The notes below the pieces were generated by a model that was not told the DNA's origin, searched no databases, and saw only the letters and a program-made list of their open reading frames with translations. Below are positions 18,652-26,713 of a stretch of DNA of 30,543 nucleotides, piece after piece. How positions within the stretch are numbered: position 1 is the first letter of the stretch; each line of letters starts with the position of its first letter. A program made the position numbers and the translations under genes. Location of the stretch: NCBI GenBank assembly GCA_964478415.1, contig CAYZII010000019.1, positions 1-30,543 on the forward strand, in the 5' to 3' direction. The stretch comes from Sulfuricystis sp964478415. Its GTDB lineage: Bacteria > Pseudomonadota > Gammaproteobacteria > Burkholderiales > Rhodocyclaceae.

Positions 18652-19989
18652 ATGAAGCATCGGCTGCCTGTCGCGTTTGCAGCACTACCACTGCCGGCTT
18701 TTGCCGCCGGCAGCGGCGTCGTCGGCGAGAATCTGCTTTGGCTTGCGCTGATCCTGATGAGCGCGCGGCTCTTCGCGCCGCTTGCGCAGCGCATCGGCTT
18801 TCCTGCCGTGCTCGGCGAGCTGCTGCTCGGCGTGCTGCTCGGCAATCTCGCGCTGTTCGGCGTCGGCCTGTTCGAGACGATCGCCAAGGATCCGATCATC
18901 GCCTTCATCGCCGAACTGGGCGTGATCGTGCTGCTGCTGCAGATCGGCCTGGAGACGCGGCTTGCCGACCTGGTGAGAGTCGGTGTGCGCGCCACCGCTG
19001 TCGGCGTCGTCGGCATCGCCGTGCCTTTCGTGCTCGGGGGTGTCGTCTTCGGACCGTTGCTGCTGCCCGGCTTGTCGCAAAACAGCTACTTGTTCCTCGG
19101 TGCGACGCTGTCGGCCACTTCGGTCGGCATCACCGGCCGCGTCTTTCGCGATCTGCGCAAGCTCGACACGCCGGCGGCGCGCATCGTGCTCGGTGCGGCG
19201 GTGATCGACGACGTGCTGGGGCTGGTGATCCTCGCGGTGGTGACGAGTCTCGTGCAGGCGGGTTCGGTGAGTGTCGGCGAGGTCGCCGGCATCATCGCCG
19301 AGGCGGTCATCTTCCTGGCCGGCGCCATCTGGCTCGGTCGCAGGATCGCGCCGCATTCCTCGCGCTGGCTGGCCAGGCTCGATGCCGGGCCGTCGATGCT
19401 GTTCGCCCAGGTGCTCGCTACTGGGCTGGCGATGGCTTGGCTTGCCCACGCGATCGGCCTGGCACCGATCATTGGCGCTTTTGCGGCAGGCTTGTTGTTC
19501 GAACCGTTGTTCCTCAAGGACTTTCGAACCCCGCGTATCGTGCAGGAGATCGAGCCTTTGATGCGCGAGCCGGAAAGCCGGCCGCTGATGGATCGCCTGA
19601 TGCCGATCCTGCAAAAGCATACCGGCCATCAGCACGAACACATGATCGAGCCGATCGGCTACTTCTTCGTGCCGGTGTTTTTCGTGCTAACCGGCATGCA
19701 GGTCGATCTGACGACCCTCGGCGATCCTCAGATCGTCGTGATCGCGCTCGGCATCACGGCTGCCGCAGTGGCCGGCAAACTCGCCGCCGGTCTGTTGGCC
19801 GGCAGTGCCGGCCGCTGGCTCGTCGGCTGGGGCATGGTGCCACGCGGCGAGGTTGGTCTGATCTTCGCGATGGTTGGCAAGCAGCTCGGCGTGATGAGTG
19901 AAGCGATGTTCTCGGTGATCGTGATCATGGTGATCCTCACCACGTTGATCACGCCGCCGGTGTTGTCTTGGTTGATGCGAAAGGCTTGA
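18652..19989 (+). CDS. Cation:proton antiporter, CPA2 family (membrane domain only)
   Basis: 445 residues, nearly all membrane domain, with no TrkA-N/RCK domain. Helix motifs include VLGELLLGVLLGNLALFG, LLLQIGLETRLADLV, ATLSATSVGITGRVF and VIDDVLGLVIL. D186-D187 form the Asp-Asp ion-site pair found in electrogenic NapA-like exchangers, unlike the Gln-Asp of the Kef-type protein at 13091. The C-terminal helices include MVPRGEVGLIFAMVG. The N-terminus (LPVAFAALPLPAFAAG) could be a first helix or a signal-like sequence. It starts four bases after the nhaD stop with no strong ribosome-binding site, so translational coupling is likely. Probably exports Na+ or K+ in exchange for H+. Confidence 0.9.
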   Translation: MKHRLPVAFAALPLPAFAAGSGVVGENLLWLALILMSARLFAPLAQRIGFPAVLGELLLGVLLGNLALFGVGLFETIAKDPIIAFIAELGVIVLLLQIGLETRLADLVRVGVRATAVGVVGIAVPFVLGGVVFGPLLLPGLSQNSYLFLGATLSATSVGITGRVFRDLRKLDTPAARIVLGAAVIDDVLGLVILAVVTSLVQAGSVSVGEVAGIIAEAVIFLAGAIWLGRRIAPHSSRWLARLDAGPSMLFAQVLATGLAMAWLAHAIGLAPIIGAFAAGLLFEPLFLKDFRTPRIVQEIEPLMREPESRPLMDRLMPILQKHTGHQHEHMIEPIGYFFVPVFFVLTGMQVDLTTLGDPQIVVIALGITAAAVAGKLAAGLLAGSAGRWLVGWGMVPRGEVGLIFAMVGKQLGVMSEAMFSVIVIMVILTTLITPPVLSWLMRKA

Positions 19990-20053
19990 TCCGACGCAAG
20001 GCAATTATGGGGCGCTCGAATAGACTGTTGGTCGCCCTTTCCGGAGTAAGACC

Positions 20054-20473
20054 ATGAAGCGTGCTTTGATCCTGTCCATCCTCTTTGTGTTGTCCCTGGC
20101 CACTTCTTCCGTCTGCGCCCAATCGATGCCAGCCGTCAAACTTGGCGACGATCCGGCACATACCATCGCTGGCCGCGATCTGCCGAAGGACGATGCCCGT
20201 GTTACCCAGGCGCGGGAGTGGCTCAAGAAAATCGCCGAAGCCACTGGCGAGAACGAGGAGCAGGTCGCCGCCAGTGCGATGAAGCTGTCACGTTTCTTCC
20301 ATGATGCACTGCGCGTGCGTGCGCTGCCGATCGAGGCGCTCGAGGGCATGGCATTGCTGGCGGCGCCGGGTAAGTCCCTGGGCGAGCTGACGAGCGGCTA
20401 TTACGAAGCGCGCCGCAATGCCGCCGACAAAAGCCATGCCGCAGCGCGGGCAGCGCTGAAACAGCGCCAATAA
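20054..20473 (+). CDS. Small exported protein of unknown function
   Basis: 139 residues. A signal peptide is clear (MKRALILSILFVLSLATSSV, then CAQ/SM). The mature ~115 residues are charged and mostly helical (DARVTQAREWLKKIAEATGENEEQ), ending in an Ala/Lys/Arg-rich helix (SHAAARAALKQRQ). No catalytic or metal motif is visible and I do not recognise a family. GGAG (20043-20046) lies seven bases before the ATG. It has its own 64-base upstream gap after the CPA2 antiporter. It could be an operon tail or an independent periplasmic protein. The cysteine near the cleavage site (VCAQ) does not fit a good lipobox. Confidence 0.8.
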   Translation: MKRALILSILFVLSLATSSVCAQSMPAVKLGDDPAHTIAGRDLPKDDARVTQAREWLKKIAEATGENEEQVAASAMKLSRFFHDALRVRALPIEALEGMALLAAPGKSLGELTSGYYEARRNAADKSHAAARAALKQRQ

Positions 20474-20536
20474 AGCCACCTTCCGTTGCGTTGCACGGCA
20501 ACAGCCGTAGCGTGCGCTCATGGTTACAATCGGGCC

Positions 20537-21859
20537 ATGAGCCTATCCCCGAGCGCAGATTTCTCCCGCCGCCGCATGCTGGCGCTGGCCGTCGTCGTCG
20601 CGGCCTATGTGCTTTCCTTTTTCCAGCGCTTCGCGCCCGCCGGCATCGCGCAGGACCTGGCCGCCGCCTTCCAGACCTCAGCGGCTTCGCTCGGTGTGCT
20701 GGCAGCGACCTATTTCTACGTCTATACGATCATGCAGGTGCCGACCGGTATCCTGGTCGACACCCTCGGGCCGCGCCGCATCCTGCTGATCGGCGGCCTC
20801 ACGGCCGGGGGCGGCAGCCTGTTGTTCGGCATTGCGCCAAGCCTCGATGCCGCGCTCGTCGGCCGCACGCTGATCGGTCTGGGCGTCTCGGTGGTATTCA
20901 TCGCGATGTTGAAGTTCATCGCCGTCTGGTTCGAGGAGCAGCGCTTCGCCAGCGTGGTGGGTGCGTCGATGCTGGTGGGCAACTTCGGCTCGGTGCTCGC
21001 CGGGGCGCCGCTCTCCTGGATGGCGCAGAACGTCGGCTGGCGCGGCGTGTTCATCGGTGTCGGTATCGTTTCGCTGCTGCTGGCCGTGCTGGCGTGGTCC
21101 TTCGTGCGTGATCGGCCGCCACAGGCAAAGGGTGCCGTCCCGCCAGCGCCGACTTCGGGAGTCGTCCCTCACGAACAGCCCAGATTCGACAGAACGGTCA
21201 TCCTCACCGGTCTGCTGCGCGTCGTGAAAAACCGCGCCACCTGGCCGCCGGTATTCGTGAATACCGGGCTTTCCGGCAGCTTTTTCGCCTTCGGCGGGCT
21301 GTGGGCGATGCCCTTCCTGACGCAAGGGATGGGCATGAGCCGCGATCTGGCTAGCGCCCATCTCTCGCTGTACTTCGCAGGCTTTGCGATCGGCTGCCTG
21401 TTAATCGGCACGCTCTCCGACCGGATGCGGCGCAGGAAGCCGGTGGTCATTGCGAGTTCCGCGATCCTCGCCTTGATCTGGCCGGTCTGGCTCTCAGGAC
21501 TTGCATTGCCGACTTTTGCCACCATCATCCTGTTCGGCCTGATGGGGCTGATGACGGCAAGCTTCACGCTGTCCTGGGCCTGTGCGAAAGAGGTGAATCC
21601 GCCCCAGCTTTCCGGAATGTCGACGTCGGTGGCAAACATGGGCGGTTTCCTGATGGGGGCGCTGTTGCAGCCGGCAGTGGGAAAGATCATGGACGCGCGC
21701 TGGGATGGCAGGTTGATCGATGGGGTGCGCATCTATGCTCCGGAAGACTACCGCTGGGGACTGCTGCTGATCACCGCTGCTGCATGGCTCGGCGCCGCGG
21801 CGGCCTGGTTCGTGCGCGAGACGCACTGTCGCAATATCTGGAACGGGAGCGAAAAATGA
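20537..21859 (+). CDS. MFS transporter
   Basis: 440 residues with 12 predicted helices in two halves. Motif A-like GILVDTLGPRRILLIGG sits after helix 2, and GTLSDRMRRRKPVVIAS is its equivalent in the second half. The first helix region (VVAAYVLSFFQRFAPAGI) resembles sugar-phosphate and organic-anion permeases, but the substrate is not clear. ATG 20537 (MSLSPSADFSRRR) is chosen; an in-frame ATG at 20486 adds residues with no membrane character. The central cytoplasmic loop carries a Pro/Ala stretch (GAVPPAPTSGVV) encoded by a copy of the interspersed repeat. The stop overlaps the cbiX start (ATGA), so the two are coupled; a link to tetrapyrrole or metal metabolism is possible but unproven. Confidence 0.87.
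   Translation: MSLSPSADFSRRRMLALAVVVAAYVLSFFQRFAPAGIAQDLAAAFQTSAASLGVLAATYFYVYTIMQVPTGILVDTLGPRRILLIGGLTAGGGSLLFGIAPSLDAALVGRTLIGLGVSVVFIAMLKFIAVWFEEQRFASVVGASMLVGNFGSVLAGAPLSWMAQNVGWRGVFIGVGIVSLLLAVLAWSFVRDRPPQAKGAVPPAPTSGVVPHEQPRFDRTVILTGLLRVVKNRATWPPVFVNTGLSGSFFAFGGLWAMPFLTQGMGMSRDLASAHLSLYFAGFAIGCLLIGTLSDRMRRRKPVVIASSAILALIWPVWLSGLALPTFATIILFGLMGLMTASFTLSWACAKEVNPPQLSGMSTSVANMGGFLMGALLQPAVGKIMDARWDGRLIDGVRIYAPEDYRWGLLLITAAAWLGAAAAWFVRETHCRNIWNGSEK
21132..21155 (+). repeat. Interspersed GC-rich repeat, copy C (inside the MFS gene)
   Basis: GTGCCGTCCC followed by GCCAGCGCCGACTT, with one more matching G at 21131. Over 25 bases it differs from the reverse complement of copy D (28546-28570) at only two positions. 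It lies in the central loop of the MFS gene, where it is read in frame as roughly GAVPPAPTS. Confidence 0.7.
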
Positions 21860-22212
21860 AAGGCATCCTGCTGTTTGGCCACGGCGCGCGCAATGCGGAA
21901 TATCTCGAACCGTTCAAGCGCATCCGCAGCACGGTCGAGCGTCTGGTGCCGGGTATTCCCGTCGAGATTGGCTTTCTCGAGCTGACTCAGCCGCCGCTGG
22001 AAGTGAGCATCGCCGCGCTGGCGGAGCGCGGAGTGACCCAGATCCGCATCGTGCCGATCTTCTTCGCCCCCGGCCGCCATGTGCTGAAAGACCTGCCGCA
22101 ACTGCTCGCCGATGCGATCGAGCGTCATCCCGGCCTCGAATTCGAGGTGGCCGAATGCGTCGGCGAAGTGGAGGGGGTCATCGCGGCGATGGCGGCGCAT
22201 GCGGTCGCTTGA
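21856..22212 (+). CDS. cbiX: CbiX-type chelatase, single-domain form
   Basis: 118 residues, the size of one CbiX half-domain, so it should act as a homodimer. It begins MKGILLFGHGARN, with metal/substrate His9. The second conserved His is H75 in FFAPGRHVLKDLP. Members insert Co2+ or Fe2+ into sirohydrochlorin, for cobalamin or siroheme; the metal cannot be told from sequence. The start at 21856 overlaps the MFS stop, and GGGAG lies upstream. The in-frame ATG at 21784 is inside the MFS gene and adds unrelated residues. No other cobalamin or siroheme gene is in the window. Confidence 0.88.
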   Translation: MKGILLFGHGARNAEYLEPFKRIRSTVERLVPGIPVEIGFLELTQPPLEVSIAALAERGVTQIRIVPIFFAPGRHVLKDLPQLLADAIERHPGLEFEVAECVGEVEGVIAAMAAHAVA

Positions 22213-22217
22213 ACCCT

Positions 22218-22233
22218 GTATATCAGGATATAC
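22218..22233 (+). promoter_or_regulatory. 16-bp palindrome upstream of the RND adaptor gene
   Basis: GTATATC-AG-GATATAC is a perfect inverted repeat with 7-base arms, in an AT-rich patch within GC-rich DNA. It overlaps a -10-like TATACT (22229-22234), with TATAAC following at 22235-22240. It ends only 10 bases before the adaptor ATG. A site of this size and place is typical of a repressor operator (TetR, ArsR or MarR type). No regulator gene is adjacent, so the binding protein is unknown. Confidence 0.55.
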
Positions 22234-22243
22234 TTATAACATT

Positions 22244-23242
22244 ATGAAAACGATCTTCCCCCCCCAGCGTCGTGGCTGGCTGTGGCTGGGTCTCTTGCTG
22301 GTCGGCTCGGCACTGGCCCAGTCGCCGCAGACGCGTGTCGTCGAACTTAAAGATGCGCCCCTGGCCCTGAGCTTCGAGGCCAGCATCGAAGCGACCAAGC
22401 AGGCGACCGTCGCCTCACAGGTGGCCGGACGCATCGTCGCCGTGCGCGCCGAAGCCGGGCAGAAAGTCGCTGCCGGACAGGTTTTGATGCAGATCGATGC
22501 GCGCGAGGCACAGGAGAACGTCGCCAGCGCCCGGGCGCAGCTTGCACAGGCCGAAGCCAACTACCAGCGCACACTGAATCTCTTCCAGAAAAAATTCGTC
22601 AGCCAGGCCGCCCTCGATGCGGCCGAGGCGCAGCTCAAGACGGCGCGCGCCCAGGTCAATGCCGCCGGTGCCGGCGCCTCGCATGCGACGGTGACCGCGC
22701 CGATCACTGGCATCGTCGGCCAGCGCTTCGCCGAGCTGGGCGATCTGGCGACCCCGGGCAAGCCGCTGCTCACGGTGTTCGATCCGCAAGGCTTACGCGC
22801 CGTGGCCGCGGTGCCGCAGGCGAAGCTCGCGGAAGTCAAGCCGGCCAAGCAAGCACGCGTCGAGATCAGCGAAGCCTTTGGCCGCCGGCAGATCACCGGC
22901 AGCCGCATCGAGATCCTGCCGACGATCGATACGCAGAGCCATACCGCGACGGTGCGCGTCTATCTGCCGGAAAGCGCCGGCCTGCTGCCTGGCATGGCGG
23001 CGCGCGTCGCTTTCCTCGCCGGTGAAGCGAAGAAGCTTACCGTGCCGGCGTCGGCCGTCTTGCGGCGTGGCGAGATCAGCACTGTCTATGTGATCAGGGA
23101 CGGGAAGCCAGTACTACGCCAGGTGAGGCTCGGCGAAACCGGCCCCGATGGCGAAATCGAAGTGCTTGCGGGTTTGGCGGCGGGTGAAGTGATCAGTCTC
23201 GAGCCGGTCAAGACCGGCATCGCGCTAAAACAGGCCAAGTAA
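22244..23242 (+). CDS. RND efflux periplasmic adaptor (membrane fusion protein)
   Basis: 332 residues. A signal peptide (~1-25, SALAQ/S) precedes a biotinyl-lipoyl-like half (VASQVAGRIVAVRAEAGQKVAAGQVLMQID). Next come a helical hairpin (AREAQENVASARAQLAQAEANYQRT to AQVNAAGAGAS), the second lipoyl half (TVTAPITGIVGQRFAELGD) and beta-barrel/MP domains. Such adaptors join the inner-membrane pump to an outer-membrane channel. ATG 22244 has no Shine-Dalgarno and lies just after -10-like sequences, so a leaderless or near-leaderless transcript is possible. The pump gene starts four bases after the stop. No TolC-type channel is encoded nearby, so a shared channel is probably used. Confidence 0.92.
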   Translation: MKTIFPPQRRGWLWLGLLLVGSALAQSPQTRVVELKDAPLALSFEASIEATKQATVASQVAGRIVAVRAEAGQKVAAGQVLMQIDAREAQENVASARAQLAQAEANYQRTLNLFQKKFVSQAALDAAEAQLKTARAQVNAAGAGASHATVTAPITGIVGQRFAELGDLATPGKPLLTVFDPQGLRAVAAVPQAKLAEVKPAKQARVEISEAFGRRQITGSRIEILPTIDTQSHTATVRVYLPESAGLLPGMAARVAFLAGEAKKLTVPASAVLRRGEISTVYVIRDGKPVLRQVRLGETGPDGEIEVLAGLAAGEVISLEPVKTGIALKQAK

Positions 23243-23246
23243 TCCG

Positions 23247-26200
23247 ATGGGCATTTCAGGACGCATCGCGGCGCTCTTTCTGCGCAACGCACTGACCCCG
23301 CTCGTCGCGCTCGTCGCGCTGCTGCTGGGCGTGTTCGCGACGCTGATCACGCCGCGCGAGGAGGAGCCGCAGATCAACGTGACGATGGCGAACGTGTTCA
23401 TCCCTTTCCCGGGTGCCACCGTCAAGGACGTCGAAAACCTCGTCGCCCGGCCGGCCGAACAGGTGCTCTCGCGCATCTCCGGCATCGAGCACGTCTATTC
23501 GGTGTCGCGCCCCGGCATGGCGGTAATCACCGTGCAATACCAGGTGGGCGAGGACCCGATCCAGGCGCTGGTGCGTCTTTATGACACAGTCAATGCGAAC
23601 AAGGACTGGATCTCCCCCAACCTTGGTGTCGGTGAGCCGATCATCAAGCCGAAGGGGATCGACGACGTGCCGATCGTCGCGCTCACCTTCTGGAGCAAGG
23701 ACAGCGGCAAATCGGCCTTCGAGCTGCAGCAGGTGGCGCGCGCGGTGGAAATCGAGCTGAAGCGCATCAATGGTACGCGCGATGTCTATACCATCGGCGG
23801 GCCGGGCCATGTCGTGCGTGTGCTGATGGATCCCGAGCGCATGGCGGCGCGCGGCATCACAGCGCAGGATTTGAAGGCAGCGCTGCAACTTTCCAATGCC
23901 TTGCAGCCGTCCGGCAGCCTGGTGCGCGAGAATCGCGAGCTACGCGTCGAGACGGGCGCGTATCTGGAAAGCGCCGCGGACGTGAAACGGCTGGTCGTCG
24001 GTGTTTTCGACAGAAAGCCGGTGTTCATGGAGGACGTCGCCGAGATCATCGACGGTCCTGATCAGCCCAGCCGCTATGTCTGGCATGGTGACAAGGAGGG
24101 TGAGTATCCGGCCGTCACCGTGGCCATCTCGAAGAAGCCGGGGGTGAATGCCGCGGATGTCACTGACAAGGTCATCGCCCGGATGGAATCCCTGAAGGGC
24201 ATGGTGATTCCTGAGAGCGTCGAATTCACGGTGACGCGCAATTACGGCGAGACGGCGACCGAGAAGGCGCAGAAGCTGATCGGCAAACTTGTCTTCGCCA
24301 CCGCGTTCGTCGTGCTGCTGGTACTGGTGACCCTGGGCTGGCGCGAAGCGCTGATCGTCGGTGTCGCCGTGTCACTGACGCTCGCCGCGACGTTGTTCGC
24401 CTCCTGGGCCTGGGGATTCACGCTGAACCGCGTTTCATTGTTCGCGCTGATCTTCTCGATCGGCATTCTCGTCGATGACGCGATCGTCGTCGTCGAGAAC
24501 ATTCACCGCTGGCATACCCTCTATCCGGACAAGAAGCTCTGGGAGATCATCCCGGCCGCAGTCGATGAAGTCGGCGGGCCAACCATCCTGGCCACGTTCA
24601 CGGTGATTGCCGCCTTGTTGCCGATGGCCTTCGTCACCGGCCTGATGGGGCCCTACATGAGCCCGATCCCGATCAACGCCTCGATGGGCATGTTCATCTC
24701 GCTGGCGATCGCCTTCGTCGTCACACCGTGGCTCGCGCTCAAGCTGATGAAACCGGCCGCGCATGCTGCCGGACACCCGCAGGCACCCGTCGCGGCATCG
24801 CGGCTGGAGCGTTTCTTCCGCGCCGTGCTGTTGCCCTTCCTGCATCCGCAAAGTGGCCGCAAGGCGCGTGCGCTGCTGTGGATCGGCATCGTTGCGGCGA
24901 TCCTCGCCTCGGTGAGCCTGGGCTACTTCAAGCTCGTCGTGCTGAAGATGCTGCCGTTCGACAACAAGAGCGAATTCCAGGTCGTGCTCGACATGCCTGC
25001 CGGCACGCCGGTCGAGGAGACCGCACGCGTGCTGGCCGAGATGGCCGAGGAACTGAAGAGCGTGCCCGAAGTGCAGCACTATCAGGCCTATGCCGGCACG
25101 GCGAGCCCGATCAACTTCAACGGCCTGGTGCGCCAGTACTACCTGCGCACCAATCCCGAGATGGGCGACATCCAGGTCAATCTCGTCGACAAGAAACACC
25201 GCGAGCGGCAAAGCCATGAGATCGCGGTGGCGATCCGCGAACGGCTGATGGCGGTGGCCAAAGCCAATGGTGGCAATGCGAAAGTCGTCGAAGTGCCGCC
25301 GGGACCTCCTGTGCTCTCACCGATCGTCGCCGAAGTGTATGGCCCCGATTATGCTGGCCAGATGGCGGTGGCGAAAAAGGTGCGCGCGGCCTTCGAAGGT
25401 ACGGCCGACATCCTTGGCGTCGATGATTCGGTCGATGAAGACGCCGGCAAGATCGTGCTGCGCGTCAATCAGGCCAAAGCGGCGCTGCTGGGTGTGGCGC
25501 AAAAGGACATCGTCGAGACGGTGCGGCTGGGATTGGCCGGCGAGGATGTCACCCCGTTGCACGATGGCGAATCGAAATACGAGATTCCGGTACGCATCAC
25601 GCTGCCGGCGGAGAAGCAGGCCAGTCTCGATAGCCTGCTGAAACTCCGTGTGCGCGCCTTGCCGGCCTATGGCGGCCATCTGGTGCCGATTTCCGAGCTC
25701 GTTGAGGCGAAGCCAGCGCTGCGCGAGAAGGTGGTCTATCACAAGGACCTATTGCCGGTGGTCTATGTCGTCGGCGACATGGGCGGCAAACTCGATTCAC
25801 CGCTCTACGGCATGTTCGCGATCCGCGACAAGATTAAGGACATGCCACTGGAAGAAGGCGGCCAGTTGAACGAATACTTCATCCGCCAGCCCGCCGACCC
25901 GTATGCCGGTTATGCCTACAAATGGGATGGCGAATGGCAGGTGACCTATGAAACCTTCCGCGACATGGGAGCGGCTTACGCGGTCGGCCTGATCCTGATC
26001 TATCTGCTAGTCGTCGCGCAATTCAGGAACTACTTGGTACCGTTGATCATCATGGCGCCGATTCCGCTGACGATCATCGGCGTGATGCCCGGCCATGCGC
26101 TCGTCGGCGCGCAATTCACCGCCACCTCGATGATCGGCATGATCGCGCTGGCTGGCATCATCGTGCGCAACTCGATCCTGCTCGTCGATTTCATCAACCA

Positions 26201-26450
26201 GCAAGTCGCCGAAGGCACAGACTTCGCCGAAGCGGTGATCCAGTCCGCCAGTGTGCGCGCCAAGCCGATTGCCCTCACCGGCCTGGCGGCGATGCTCGGC
26301 GCCCTGTTCATCCTCGACGACCCGATTTTTTCGGGGCTGGCGCTGGCGCTGATCTTCGGTATCTTCGTCTCCACCTTGCTGACGCTGGTGGTGATCCCCG
26401 TGCTGTATTTCGCGGCGATGAAGCGCCGCATTCAACCCCAAGGAGCCTAG
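23247..26450 (+). CDS. RND efflux pump, inner-membrane permease
   Basis: 1067 residues, full length for an AcrB-like pump, with helix 1 at ~15-34 and the large periplasmic loops. The proton-relay pair D410-D411 in SIGILVDDAIVVVENIHR equals AcrB D407/D408. Late helices include GLILIYLLVVAQFRNYLVPLIIM and IALAGIIVRNSILLVDFIN; the latter contains a second-half motif typical of the family. It uses the proton gradient to expel substrates. The FIPFPGAT and PREEEPQINV region places it in the group often annotated only as an efflux RND permease; CzcA-type metal signatures are not obvious. The substrate is unknown. It is co-transcribed with the adaptor and the DUF2892 gene. Confidence 0.95.
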   Translation: MGISGRIAALFLRNALTPLVALVALLLGVFATLITPREEEPQINVTMANVFIPFPGATVKDVENLVARPAEQVLSRISGIEHVYSVSRPGMAVITVQYQVGEDPIQALVRLYDTVNANKDWISPNLGVGEPIIKPKGIDDVPIVALTFWSKDSGKSAFELQQVARAVEIELKRINGTRDVYTIGGPGHVVRVLMDPERMAARGITAQDLKAALQLSNALQPSGSLVRENRELRVETGAYLESAADVKRLVVGVFDRKPVFMEDVAEIIDGPDQPSRYVWHGDKEGEYPAVTVAISKKPGVNAADVTDKVIARMESLKGMVIPESVEFTVTRNYGETATEKAQKLIGKLVFATAFVVLLVLVTLGWREALIVGVAVSLTLAATLFASWAWGFTLNRVSLFALIFSIGILVDDAIVVVENIHRWHTLYPDKKLWEIIPAAVDEVGGPTILATFTVIAALLPMAFVTGLMGPYMSPIPINASMGMFISLAIAFVVTPWLALKLMKPAAHAAGHPQAPVAASRLERFFRAVLLPFLHPQSGRKARALLWIGIVAAILASVSLGYFKLVVLKMLPFDNKSEFQVVLDMPAGTPVEETARVLAEMAEELKSVPEVQHYQAYAGTASPINFNGLVRQYYLRTNPEMGDIQVNLVDKKHRERQSHEIAVAIRERLMAVAKANGGNAKVVEVPPGPPVLSPIVAEVYGPDYAGQMAVAKKVRAAFEGTADILGVDDSVDEDAGKIVLRVNQAKAALLGVAQKDIVETVRLGLAGEDVTPLHDGESKYEIPVRITLPAEKQASLDSLLKLRVRALPAYGGHLVPISELVEAKPALREKVVYHKDLLPVVYVVGDMGGKLDSPLYGMFAIRDKIKDMPLEEGGQLNEYFIRQPADPYAGYAYKWDGEWQVTYETFRDMGAAYAVGLILIYLLVVAQFRNYLVPLIIMAPIPLTIIGVMPGHALVGAQFTATSMIGMIALAGIIVRNSILLVDFINQQVAEGTDFAEAVIQSASVRAKPIALTGLAAMLGALFILDDPIFSGLALALIFGIFVSTLLTLVVIPVLYFAAMKRRIQPQGA

Positions 26451-26453
26451 ACC

Positions 26454-26690
26454 ATGACTATCAATCGCATCGTGCGCATCGTCGCCGGCTTTTTCATCCT
26501 GCTCTCGCTGGGACTTGCCCATGCGCTGGGACAGGTCGATCTCACGCAGATGAGCTGGCTGTGGTTTACACTGTTCGTCGGTGCCAATCTGTTCCAGAGT
26601 GGCTTTACGAAGTTCTGTCCGCTGGATACGATCCTCAAGAAGCTCGGCGTGCCCGAAACCGCTGGTGATTGCAAGACCGGCTGCGCCTGA
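26454..26690 (+). CDS. DUF2892 inner-membrane protein (YgaP C-terminal-like)
   Basis: 78 residues with two hydrophobic helices (RIVAGFFILLSLGLAHALG and SWLWFTLFVGANLFQSGF) followed by FCPLDTILKKLGV. This layout is that of DUF2892 and the membrane part of E. coli YgaP, whose other domain is a rhodanese. Three cysteines are present: one after the second helix (FCP) and two at the end (DCKTGC). They could carry thiol or persulfide chemistry, but no rhodanese is attached here. AGGAG lies nine bases before the ATG. It is the third gene of the RND operon. Confidence 0.88.
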   Translation: MTINRIVRIVAGFFILLSLGLAHALGQVDLTQMSWLWFTLFVGANLFQSGFTKFCPLDTILKKLGVPETAGDCKTGCA

Positions 26691-26713
26691 TTTCTCACAC
26701 TCCAGGAGCGATG

